Assembly: GCF_002288925.2 (NCBI RefSeq)
Contig: NW_022098043.1
Location: 8,640,761 to 8,704,760, forward strand
Reading direction: 5' to 3'
Origin: Delphinapterus leucas
Taxonomy: Eukaryota; Chordata; Mammalia; Artiodactyla; Monodontidae
Length of the DNA stretch: 64,000 nucleotides
Made by a program: the position numbers and the translations under genes. Under the pieces are notes generated by a model. That model ran no database searches, was not told where the DNA came from, and saw only the letters and a program-made list of their open reading frames with translations. This document shows, piece by piece, positions 1 through 12,091 of this stretch. Every line of letters starts with the position of its first letter. The stretch's first letter is position 1.

Positions 1-31
1 ACCCAGAGTCCTCTCCTCAAAACTTTGTGAG

Positions 32-230
32 GGCTTCCCTGGTGGCGCAGTGGTTGAGAGTCCGCCTGCCGATGCAGGGGATGCGGGTTCGTGCCCCGGT
101 CCAGGAAAATCCCACATGCTGCGGAGCGGCTGGGTTCGTGAGCCATGGCCACTGAGCCTGCGCATCCAGAGCCTGTGCTCCGCAACAGGAGAGGCCACAG
201 CAGTGAGAGGCCCGCATACCGCCAAAAAAA
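32..230 (+). repeat. CHR-2-type tRNA-derived SINE
   Basis: Full-length cetacean-type CHR SINE with the head GGCTTCCCTGGTGGCGCAGT and a 3' oligo-A. It has perfect 13-bp target-site duplications (AAAACTTTGTGAG at 19-31 and 231-243), so it is a young insertion. Confidence 0.93.
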
Positions 231-329
231 AAAACTTTGTGAGATGACTGTTACTATTTCCACTTCCACCTGAGCGAGGATGAGCTTTGCCCAAGGTTAG
301 ACACAAATAGTATCCGTACCCAGGTCTGT

Positions 330-770
330 CAGGTCATTAATTGAACATTTATTCTTTGTGCCGAGCACTCTCCTAAGGACTGGAGATAAAGCAGTGTAGA
401 GTTTATACTTATAAAGTTTATACTTCACGGGGAGAGACAAACGAGAGTAAATGGATATGATGTCAGAGCAGGGCAAGCTCTGTGTGGAACAAAATGCAGA
501 GTAAAGGGGTAAAGTAATGGGGGCCGGGGGTCAGGAAGGCCTCTGTGAGCGGGAGGCGTCTGAACAGAGACTTGAATGAGGGGGAGGAGCCTCCCAAGAA
601 GATCTGGGGAATGAGCCTTCCCGGTGGTGGAAACAAAACAAGTGCAAAGGCTCCGCAGCAGGAACATTCTAGAAGGTGAGGTCGTGGAGTTGGCCAGGGG
701 CCTTGTATGTCATGATGGAGTTGGATTTCCTTCTGATCGTGATATCACGTCCTTAACAGCTTTGGGATGT
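330..770 (-). repeat. L2 LINE 3' region
   Basis: Reverse-oriented L2 tail: the age-worn match starts at the inverse of the L2 terminus (attgaacatttattc, accgagcactctcc-like) and runs through the region resembling GGCCTTGTATGTCATGATGG. Confidence 0.65.
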
Positions 771-999
771 GAAAATTTGATCTTTGCTGATTTGGTGAAA
801 CACGCCACCTTTCTTCCGATCCGTGTGGGTAATGGTTGCACACGGTTCCGCCCCAGAAGCTGTTTCCTTGCTCAGCTGACTGGTTCTCGGGGCTGTGCAC
901 TTCGGACGTATCTGGGGTTTGGGTTTCATCCGTTGCGCTGCTGTTAACATCTCTGTGCTTGGAAGCTGAACTGACCCCGTGCTCTTTCTCTCTTTCCAG

Positions 1000-1132
1000 G
1001 GCGCTACGATGCTCGGGCCCGAGTCCTCATTTGCCACATGACCTCCCTCCTCCAAGTGCCCTTGGAGGAGCTGGACCTCCTCGAAGAGACGTTCCTCGAG
1101 AGCCTGAAGGAAACCAAAGAGGAGGAATCTGA
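1000..1132 (+). CDS. TMCO4: TMCO4 coding exon a (acidic coiled-coil-like segment)
   Basis: The acceptor is a pyrimidine-rich tract ending in ccag at 996-999 and the donor is gtaagt at 1133. The exon starts with two bases that complete a Gly codon and ends with GA of a Glu codon. It encodes residues 1-45 of the visible protein, with [20 protein letters not shown] followed by a run rich in Glu and Lys ([17 protein letters not shown]). The helical heptad-like Leu spacing and the charge suggest the coiled coil of the gene name. No upstream exon is recognisable in positions 1-999. Confidence 0.93.
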
Positions 1133-4100
1133 GTAAGTGTGCCCTGCGACCCTGGCCACCCTGTCAGGAATCAAGGACTTCCACTCTTCAGATAACAGCA
1201 TCCTGTGTGTCCCCTCCCCCCATTAAGAGATGGTGCACTGAGGTGGGAAGAGCACTGGACAGAGAGTCACAGTGCAGCCCTGACTCGCTGTGTGGCCTTA
1301 TCAAGTCACTTCCCGTCTCTGGGCCTCCATCCTCATTTGTAGGAAGGGGGTATTGAATGGATGAATGCTAAGGGCCATGAGTTTGTGACTTTAACATTCT
1401 GTGGCCCCAACACCCCACTCCCCCTCAGTTCTTGTGACACCTTGTCTGTGGGCCAGAGTGGCCTGGGTTCAAATCCCACCTCTGACACCTTTTTGACCTT
1501 GGGCAGGTGCCCCCCCACCCCCTGTTCTCTAAGCCATAATATTCTTATCTGTAAAATAGGAATAAGAATAGCATCCTCCTAGGGTCATTGTGGAAAACAA
1601 ATGCAATTGTATTATCAAGTGCTTGGCCCAGGGCTGGCATGTAGCAAGGGCTCAGTAAGTATGAGTCCTTCCCTTCCCCCACATTCCCGCATACCTGCCA
1701 GCTGTCAAGAGGCTTTGCTATCTGTGTATGGTCAGGTGTGTGTCAAGGGAAATTTTCCTGGTAACTTGGCCAGAGCTCAGCTCTTTGCAGAACACCTTAC
1801 ACAGGATCTAATCCCAGGGTAATAAATCGATCCCAGTCACAGCCTAACTGCGGGCTCCTTGCACCAGGCACATCTCCCAGCCTTGGGTTTTGTTCAGCCA
1901 TGAAGGCTTTCTTTGAGCAGCCAGGCTGTGCCAGTTCAGCCCAGCTGGGAATTTAGCTTTGAAGCCAAGTTCAGAACTGGAGCCGCCCTCCCGCCAGGGT
2001 TTGTAGGGCAAAGGGAGGGGGTTGATTCCTTCAGAAAGAAGGAAACTTGGTCTATTGAAATAACCTGAAAATAGACTTGTTTTGACTCCCAGAGCTGTGT
2101 CAATAAAGAAACAGCTGGATCCAGGCCAACACCTGGATCCCTCAAGTATGTCTTGAAATGAAGGAAACTCTTAAGTATTGTCTGGAAATCTATTGTCAGA
2201 AAGAAACACATTACCCAGAGGGTCTGTTCTGATAATACCAGTAATGCCAGATCAGGGAATGTGTAAAACAGAGCCCAGCTCTGCCACTTACCAGCCGTGT
2301 GATCCTGGGCAAGTTATTTAACTTCTCTGGGCCGCAGTTTCCCCAGCTACAAATGGGGATAATAATAGCACCCTCTTCATAGGGTTCTTGTGGGGCTCAA
2401 ATGAGTTTGTACACATAAAGCGCTTCGAGCAGGACTTGCACAGAGTTACTAGTTGTTAAATACCAACATTTGCTATAGTACTGTTATCATTGCTGTTATT
2501 ACTGCGTGGGCCATTTCCTCAGAATAATACTCCACAAGTGTCATTTTTTAACTCAATTTTAGGGACTTTGGCAACCTCTCAGATTCTATCTATGGTCTCT
2601 GGAGGGGTCTGAGACGCAGGGAAAGCATGGGGACTGGTCAGCCAAGGGACCTGGTTCTCTGTTTGATTCTGCTGCTAAGTCCCTGTGTGGCCCTGGGCAC
2701 GTTGCTTTCCCTGTCCGGACACCAGCACCAGTTTTTTCACCTGTACAAGTAGAGTATCGAGTTGTATGTAGGTTTCTTTTAACTCTAAGGTTTTGTGTTT
2801 CTGCAAGGTGAGCTTCTCACTCAGCACCCCAAGGCGATCCTTTGCAACTGGAGTTCAGGGTGTGATGTACCACCTTTCTGTTCTTGGGTCCCCATCTGAG
2901 CCCTGAGGCCATCCAAGCTTCCCCTACTTGTTTGGTGACTTCACTTCTCTGTGCCTCAGTTTCTTCATCTCTAGCACAGGGACAGTGGTAGTATCTCCAT
3001 CATAGGGCTGTCAAGAGGGTTAAATTAATTAATACATATCAAAGGCTTGGAAGAGCACCTGACACATAGTAAACGTTAGCAAATGCGGTGCTGGACGTTG
3101 ATACTGATCCCATCATAATAACATGGTCAACATCTAACCTTTATTGAGCGCTCTCTAGATGCAGGTACAAGATACCATCTCATTGGGTTCTCATTACAAT
3201 CCCCTGAGGCTTTTGCCGAGGAAGAAACAGAATGTCAGAAGGGTGACGTAATTCACCCGAGGCCACCCAGCTGGTCAGTGGCACCATCTGATTCAACCTC
3301 CTTATCCAGTCTGAACATTGCTTACTGCGTCCCTCAAGGCATGGTTGAGAATCCGAGGTTTCATTCTTAATTCTGAGGAAGGCGGTGAAGATAATTCTTT
3401 TATGGGGCTTTCTGAGCTTTTACTAGAAATGTGTCTCTAGACTCCCCAGAGATAAGCACTCCCTCTCTATCTACTGGAGAAGGTGATTTAAAAAAAAGAA
3501 AAGGGTGGTGGTGAGGGCAGTAAAGGTAAGGAACACCCTCTCATGGGAGATAAGGTGGCAGTGAGGGAAATTTCTTTGTGGACCCATGAGATAAGCAGTG
3601 CAGGTGTCTCTGCTCTTCTCAAGGTATCTGTGACCTCTGCCTGGGATTTGGCCCAAATCTGCATTTTGGCTTCAGCCTCTGTCTTTGGGAAGCTGACATG
3701 GAATGTCAGCTCAAGGTCACTTCTGACATCCCAGGTCAGGAGTGTGGCCAGAGGCTATGTGATGACATAGATTGCCATGGTGCCTAGTCAGCAGGCAAAG
3801 TCAGTAATAGGAACAGGGCTTCACTTGGATTTAGTGTCGTGCTCTGAATTCTCACTTCCCAGTATAGGAAGCATCATAGATGTAACTCAGAGCCAGCCTC
3901 TCCTCTTGTGCTTTAGAGGTTGAAATTCAATCAGACAACTGAAGTTATTGCAGGAGTGAAATGCTGTGATAATTAATGATTAACGGGAAAGCTGTTCGTT
4001 TTGTGTACAAAACAGTTACTAAGAGCGTTCTAGTACTTAAATAAGGAAATCGATTGGCAGTTCAGGTGTACATTAAGAGAGAGTGCCTTAGCTAAATAAC

Positions 4101-7100
4101 TTTTAGGGAAAATATTATATTCTTTTTTTTTTTGTAAACATTCAAATAATAATACAAAGCAGGGACTTCCTGGTGGCGCAGTGGTTAAGAATCCACCTGC
4201 CAATGCAGGGGACACGGGTTTGCAGCCCTGGTCCAGGAAGATCCCACATGCTGCAGATCAACTAAGCCCGTGCGCCACAACTACTGAGCCTGTGCTCTAG
4301 AGCCCGCGAGCCACAACTACTGAGCCCACGTGCCACAGCTACTGAAGCCCGTGCGCCTAGAGCCCGTGCTCCACGACAAGAGAAGCCACCGCAATGAGAA
4401 GCCCGCGCACCGCAACAAAGAGTAGCCCCCGCTCACCACAACTAGAGAAAGCCCGCGTGCAGCAACAAAGACCCAACACAGCCCCCCCAAAATTTTTTTT
4501 AATAATAATAATAATACAAAGCAGAATACTAGAGATTAGAGTATATCATCAATCCAATCTTTATAAAATTGATCTGATATACTAGCATTTATACATTTAA
4601 ATAAAACAGCTTCAAGAACGATATTTACTCTTTAGTTATTTTATTCCCTTTAGGCTATGAGTTTCCCCCTCCATAAACTCAGCTAAAAGTGATGACTGTC
4701 TAGTATCCCAGATGTGCAGGTGTCACTGCAGGAACAATCTAGAAGCAGACTGTGCTAAGAAATGTCAAGGGCACCCACTCAAGAATTTGACTATGTTCTT
4801 AATAATAAATCTGTACTAATCATGAAAATGTTGTAACATCCTAGATTTGTTCTACTATCCCAGAAATTTCATTCTTGATGGTGATTGGCTAAATAAATAT
4901 TTTATTTAGCCAAAATGTATGTGCCCCCTGGTTTTCATAGAAATGGACAGTGAGTAGGAGAAAAGATCACTGCAGCAAGATGTTCACGTCCAATTCTTGC
5001 TGTGGAATGAGTAGGTTCTTTTCAAAAAACGTCTTCTGAGCCCCATCCAGGTGCCAATCCCAGGGCCAGCTGCTGAGGGTGGAACACAGGAAAGGCTTTA
5101 TCTGTGTCCCAAGGTTCAGCCCTGTGATTCTCAAACTTGAGATAATTGGAGAGCTTGTTACAGGTGGTTTCCTCACCCAGGAAGTAGTGCTTTTAACAGC
5201 TACCCCCTGGGGATTCTGATGCAGTTGATCCAAAGCCCACCCTTTGAAAACTCAATGGTCTAGAATTCCAGGCTAATACCGTACAGAGGGTTAGGGAGGC
5301 CTGGAGTCGGAGCACGTAGGCAACCATGAGGCTCAGGCAGGCGAGGAGGTGACTCTGGAACGATGAGTAATGTTTAGCCAGGCAAAGGAAGGTGAGAAGG
5401 TCCTTGGCAGCCGAGGGCCAGCAGGAACACAGGACTGAGGCGTGGGCAGTGTGCCTGCAGGCAGTTCAGTGTTTCTGGAGGGTAGAGTGTAAGTTAGGAA
5501 TTGATGAACGATGAGGCTGTGCATAAGGCAGGGACCGGGTCACGGGGGGGCCTGAGTGTCCTGCTGGAGAGGTGACTCTATCCTCAAGGCAGAGGGAGGA
5601 CCAGGATGGAGGGGGGGCAGACAGTTGTGACTGTACTTTCCTGCTTGACACTGGTCACGCGGTGGTGCTTGCATCATCCTCCCATTTCCAGTCCCTAAGT
5701 GAGAAAATTGAGGCTCAGAAAAATGAGGGGAGCCAGCGAGATCACGGCGGAGCTGGGCGCAAAGACCTCACCCCGAATTTGCAGACTATTTCCGAGGCAG
5801 TGTTTGTCGAACGATTTGCTGCTGGTTCACGGAGCCAGCTGCTCGTAGCCCCTGTGCGTTCCTCTTGTACGCCCTCAGCAGCTGGAATTTCTCCTCAGGC
5901 CTTGAACTCTGCTGAAAGCAACTAATTTCCAGCCTTCCTGTTTGCCCCGATTGGTACTAGCAATTAAGGGCCAAAGTATATCTCCAGCCTGTGGAGGAAA
6001 TTGTCATAACCATGGAAGGAATGATGATAGCAGTAAACATACTGAACGACTACAGTATGCCAGTCACCATAGGTTTAGCCCTCCTAGTACCCCTGGAAAT
6101 TCAGCGCTATTATCATTCCCACTTCACGGATGAGGAAACTCAGGACAAGTCATTTGTACATAGTCCCAAGGTTAGTAACTGGCCCTGTCCAGCAGGATAG
6201 CCTAGGTTTTGCTGCGGTAACAAATGACCTCCACGTCTCGATGGCTTACAGCAACAAAAGTGCATTTCTTGCAAGTTGGCTGTGGCTTTAGTCCACACTT
6301 TCTTGGTTCTGGGTCCCAGTTGACAGGGTGACCTCTATTGGGAGTGTTGCTGGTCTCGGGGCAGAGCAAAAGGAGACTTACCAGGCGCTGCACTGGCTCA
6401 TAAAGATTTTGCCAGAAGTGACTCATATCCTTTCCAGCTGCTGGCTAAAGCAGATCATGGAACCACTCAGCTCAACAGGGCAGAGATGTGTAATTGTTCC
6501 ATAGGGAGGACCAGTGCAGGAGGGATAACTGAACACCTGGAGGATTGTCATGCACCACCACAGCAGAGGGAGGATTCAAGCCTAGTTTACAGGATTTGAA
6601 ACCTGACACCAGAACCCATGCCCTTCATCGCCATCCTGCCTTCCACTTTGCTAAATGCACGTGGTTCGGCCTCTTCCCGCACATCCGAGGGCGTGAATTT
6701 CAGTCATGAGAAACCAGCACCTGTGATCATGGAGAATTGGTTTCCGCTCAGTAGTGAAGCAACCGAGAAGTGCTGTGCTGTACCCCCAGGAGGTGCTTAG
6801 GGGAAAGTTGGTTGAGGTGAGCGGGCAGACAACCAAAAAGCATAGCGGGTCTCCGAAAGCCCATCTCAAATCCAACTTCTTTTCACTGACCGGAGGATGA
6901 ACTGTTTCTTGCTATCATGTATGGTTCAGGAGGCAAGAGATGCGAAGGAAACGGCTCCGGTTGAGTACTGCGTTGTTCTGCTCTCCGACACACAGAAGTT
7001 CCAGCCTGCTGTCCATTCTCCATAAAAGTTTGTTGATCAAAGGGATGAAGAAGGAATTAATTTAAGCTTTACAAACCAACAGCCTTATGAAGGAGATGTT

Positions 7101-10100
7101 ATCATCCCCATTTTTACAAAAGGGAGAACTGAGTTTTCAGGGAGATGGAGTTTCATGGCAACAGCCACTGTCTCGGTCCCCGCTCGCAGGGCCAACTGTC
7201 AAGCTCTGCGCTTGACAGACATTGTTTTTGCTGATCCCCACTGCCACTCAGGAGGACGGTACTCTTATCCGTGACCTCGTCTGTGATATGGAGACAATAA
7301 TAAAACTGCTTCTAGGATAAGATAAACCATTCGAAGTGCAAAGCACAGTGGCAGGCATGTTGGAAGTCCTCTATAAACATTAACCCTTCTTTTATCATCA
7401 TCGTTGTCGGCCATCGCTCTGTAAGTTGAGTTGTTGTCCAAACTCCAAGTTCAGTTCAGAGTTCCCACTGGTAGTGACCGCACTGCCCCACCCTTGTCTC
7501 CCATCCTTCTCCTTATTGCCCCAGAGCACCGGGGGCCAGATGTTGGACAGGAAAGTTGGGTTTAGTGACTCTCCTGGGCCATTCTCAGGATTCACCTGAC
7601 CCCAGTTTACTCCATATGCTTCCCTTTTGCTACATTTTGTCACTTTCAAATTTCAAGTCTGAAGGGTTCTAGCTATTGCCCCAAGGCCAAGGTCTCCAGT
7701 ACAGACATTTCTCTAACCCCTCTTTGAAAAGATAAATCTGAAGGAAATTGGTTCCCAAATTCCTTCCAGAGGGAGGTGGGCTCAGATGGCGGAGTGGGGG
7801 AAGGGGAAGGAAGGAGTGAGGTGATGATGTCTGTGACTCTATCTGGTACTCATTCTGGGTCCATCTGTATAAAGATAGTTTTGTGCTTCTTTTGCCACTA
7901 TTATTATTATTTTTTTGTCTTTTCATTATTCAAATTGCAACCCTGTTAGGATGGATCCGTTGGGTAAGTAGCACATCCCACGTACTGGGATTCCCCAGCT
8001 GGGTTTTAGAATGTTTTCAGCTTTTTAAAACCATAGATGGGTCCAAGGTAACCTTGGTACCTCGCTCTGCATGACAGAGCACCCAGCACTGATCCCAGTT
8101 TGGGGCTTGGTGAGGCGGGGAGGTGTCAAGGGATCCCAGACACAGCCAGTCCCAGAGAGCAACCTCTCCCCCCCCCCCCCCCCCCCCGAACGGCCGAGGC
8201 ATCCCGGAAGAAGAAAGAAAACCGGAGGAAGCGGAAGCGCTATCTCCTGATAGGCCTGGCGACGCTGGGAGGCGGGACAGTGATCGGTAAGATGAGATGG
8301 TGGCACTGGCCCGGGCAGCACGGAGTGAGGGATGATGCCAGGCTGGGAACAAGAGTGGGGAGTGCGGGGGGATCAGCTGGGAGCCCACCCCGCCTCGCAT
8401 GCGCGTAGTAGATGTGCTCACTAGTATTGTCCGTGAGAGGCAGGGGGAGGGAGGCCGGCGGAGGAAGAGCGCAGCAGGCCCCGTCCGCACTCCCACCTCT
8501 ACCCACCACGGGCCGCTTTCCTTGCAGGCGTGACCGGGGGTCTGGCTGCCCCTCTTGTTGCTGCCGGAGCCGCAACAATCATTGGCAGTGCCGGGGCAGC
8601 GGCTCTGGGCTCAGCGGCCGGCATAGCTGTCATGACCTCGCTGTTCGGTGCAGCTGGAGCTGGCCTGACAGGTAAGGTTCCAAAGGAGTGGTGGCCCAGA
8701 TTCTCACCAGTGAGGGCTCCCTGGGAGACGGAGGAAGAGGACATGGCTTTTCTCACTCTGAGTCCTAGCACTGCCAGAACTTATAGCGAGCTTCCCAGAG
8801 AACTGGGTGGATGGCTTGGCATGGCTCGGGAGAAGGCTGAGTTTGAGAAACTGCACCTGGTGTAGACTTCTTAGAAAGGGTCTGATTGGACCTGCTTGTC
8901 ACCATCTAAGAAGTTTCCAGGCAGGCTGCCTCAGAGACGGTTGAGCTTCTTCTTGTAAGAGGACACATGGCTACGCCTCATTTACCAGCATCCCGTGGGG
9001 GAGTGTTTCCAAATCATATGTGTCAGTAGCTCCCCAGTCACACAGAGTTTCCTGTTAAGTGGCATGTTGCTTCCCACATTGAGAATCTTGGTCAGCTCAA
9101 ACCACTTTCACTGAGAGGAGTGTGTTACACTCCTGAAGTTCGTGGGCGGGAAAAAGATGTAGTACCCATTGAATCAGGCCAGAGCGGTGGTTATGAGCTT
9201 GGGCTCTGAGTTTCAACCCCAGCTCTGCCAGTTGGGGGCTAGCCAGCCTTTGGAAACCTGTTACCTTCATCTGTAGTCAGGACGGTAATGGCACCGACCT
9301 TAATGAGTTCAAAAACGAGAGGTTTGTCAAGGGACAGGGCACACGGTTGGCAGTCACTGTGAGTGTGTGAGTACACAGAGCCACTCTAACATTCCCCAGG
9401 GTCCCCAGTGACCCCCATTCTCACTTTTGTATCTGGGTCTTTAGGATACAAGATGAAGAAGCGTGTCGGGGCCATTGAAGAGTTCACGTTTCTGCCTCTG
9501 ACAGAAGGCAGGCAGCTACACATCACCATCGCCATCACGGGATGGCTGGCATCTGGCAAATACCGTGAGGACCAGGGGCAGAAAAGGATGCAGAAGCGGG
9601 TGGATGTTGGCTGAGCTGGGTCTGTTGCTGTGGGCCAGACCCTGGCCTAGGCTCTTGCCTGTGTATGTCTTTAGGGGGTGGGTAGGGGGGACCTGTTCTT
9701 CAGAGGAGGAAACTGAGACTCGGAGAGGTGAGATGACTTTATCCCACATCTGTCTTCCCATCCACCCATCCATCCAACTATGCATCCATCTATCCATCTA
9801 CCATTATCCATCCATCCATCCATCCATTCACCCATGCATCCACCTATCTATCCATCCATCCATCCGTCCATTCACCCATGCATCCACCTATCTATCCATC
9901 CATTCACCCATTTAACCACCCACCTACCCACCCATCAACCCATCCTTTCCACAGAGTTTATAGAGCATGTGCCAGACACTGAGCCAGGTCCTAGGAATTC
10001 AGTGGTGAGCAGCACAGTCATGGCCTCTGCTCCCATGGAACATATGGTCCAAGGCAGAAGACAGATCATTGAGCAAGTAATTACAGGGAAGCTTTATGGA

Positions 10101-11363
10101 AGGCACGATAGGGGAAGCACAGAGAGCTTCTGAGGAGTGAGGGAAAAGTTATTGGAGGAAGTGGCATTTAGGCTAAGGACTGGCTGGGAAGTAGCCAGAG
10201 AAGGAAGGAGAAAGAAGTGAATACCAAGCAAAAGGGCAGCATGTAGAAAGGCCTAGTGGTGCAAGAGAAGCACAGGATGGCTTGAGCAAGGAGCTAGAAG
10301 ACAGGAGTGTGGGTGACGCCGGATCACACAGGAGCATGTGAGCTGTGGCGAGGAGTTTGAGTTTATCCTCAGAGCAAGTGGAAAATAGCAAAGGAGTTTC
10401 AACACACAGGTGAGAAATCAGTACATCTTGGCTGTGTGACCTCAAGCAATTTACTTCACCTCTCTGTGCCTTGGCTGCTTCATTTGTAAAGTAGAGCAAA
10501 TTATCCTTGCCTTTCAGGGCACTTACAAAGATTAAATTAAACGAGGTAACGTGTGGAAAGCACCTGGTTTTTAGTGACATTCCACAAACGTTATTTCCCT
10601 TTACTGCTCTAATTTGAACGTGTGTGTTTTGGGGGGATTCTAACCAGGGTGGCACTGAGGAATAAGGTCATGGTCCACTTACTGTTGGCTCACTTTTGCA
10701 AGTGCCCAGTGTGAGGCTCAGCAAGCAGGTCGTCAATCAGAGAGAGAACAGGGTGGGCCGGGGAGTCTGGAGCGTCCTGACCAAATACACAAGCTCAGAG
10801 CCTCCTGGGTTCCCAAATTGCTGGGATCCGAGGGCAGAAGCCACAGCTTTTCTAAACAGCACAGGAGGAAGCAGGTGAGAAAATGCCCAGGCTCTGTTGA
10901 GAGGCATTACTGGGCGCCAGAGTCTTATTGGTATGTGCGCACCAGGGCCAGTCCCCAAACAGGGGACTCTCGAACAGTGACTGAGCACCTAGCACCATGA
11001 GTCAGGCATTTCACCCACACACTAGGAGCTTGATGTACGTTACCTCGAGTGACCCTCACATCCATGCTCTGAGGTGAGGGCTGTTCTTATCCTGATCGGG
11101 ACGAAGAGGAAACCTAGAGGGAGCACATGGCAGACAGGTGGCACATGCAGGATTCGAACCCAGGTCTCCTGACCCAGAGTTCACGGGTTTCTCTTCATTT
11201 GTTTCATGATACCATCCATGCTACAGAAAGACTGAGACAGGAAGGAAGGAGCAAGAGTCTAAGTGAAGGAATTTGCAGTTCTGACCAGTGTGGAAAGCAA
11301 AGCCCTTATGGTTGTTTTACCCACCCCCTTGCTGGGCTGGCCCCAGGGCAAAATAAAGTTTTT

Positions 11364-11401
<38 letters not shown>

Positions 11402-12049
11402 ATTATCTTGCAATATGCTCCCTAGGCAGAGGCGGTGGTTACAAGAAATGTAACCAAGGTAGATGAATGAAGTTCAGGAGGGAAATGAGTCACCTTGTCC
11501 TGCCTCCTTGATGGCCAGGAAAGAAGTCTCGTGTCATCACAGGCTTGCTTCTGTGTGTGATGGGAATATATGGGCTTTCTTGGGCCCGCCCCTTTATTAA
11601 ATAGGATTGTTTGTAATCATGATTATGGCTTTGTAGCTCACCACTAAGCCAGGCATTTTTGCATGCATTGGCTCACTTAGTCCCTCACTTCAAGCCACGG
11701 ATGTGGGCATCATTATCACCCCCCTTTTACAGATGAGGAAACCGAGGCTGATAAGGGCTGCCCAGGGTCGCCTCGCTAGTCAGGAACTGGGGCACGACTC
11801 ACCCCCATTCTGTCTGGCTCCATAGCCCATGTTCTTGGCCACAGGGTGATAGAATGCAGTACTGCACTTTACAGTTTACATAATGCTTTTCGTGCAGCCT
11901 CTCACGTGATCCCCACAACACCTGTGAGTCAGATGCCATCATTCCATTTTAACAGGTGTAGAAACTGAGGCTCAGAAGGGCAGCGTGCCTTGCTTGTGAG
12001 TCTTGCAACCATAAAGCTGCCGAGCTGGGTCCAGAGCCCACCACACACA

Positions 12050-12091
<42 letters not shown>

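Larger units (their letters stand above)
1..999 (+). other. TMCO4 intron sequence upstream of exon a
   Basis: Holds a CHR SINE (32-230) and an L2 3'-end copy on the minus strand (about 330-770). The remainder, including the exon a branch-point region, shows nothing else. No upstream coding exon is recognisable. Confidence 0.7.
1133..8188 (+). other. TMCO4 intron a/b (7.06 kb)
   Basis: Contains five plus-strand MIR fragments (about 1245-3100), MIR minus copies at about 3110-3330 and 6025-6200, a CHR SINE at 4163-4500, a hAT MITE at about 5120-5260, the first copy of a duplicated segment (5470-5895) and a degenerate MLT1-like LTR (about 6205-6530). Between 6600 and 8160 there is mostly single-copy sequence, with another decayed MIR near 7230-7390. 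It ends in a 20-C run. Confidence 0.7.

Noticed and set aside
624..947. 107-codon open frame upstream of TMCO4 exon a, considered as a missing upstream exon
   Set aside because: Overlaps an inverse L2 copy, and its peptide shows no TMCO4-like sequence or matching splice phase.
4163..4500. tRNA-like A and B box sequences here and in the other CHR SINEs
   Set aside because: They belong to tRNA-derived SINEs; none folds as an intact tRNA gene in my reading.
9754..9945. Regular repeats that might suggest a CRISPR array
   Set aside because: Tetranucleotide microsatellite without unique spacers, in a mammalian intron.
9565..10133. His/Ser/Pro-rich open frames
   Set aside because: Translation of the (CATC)n array and its flank.
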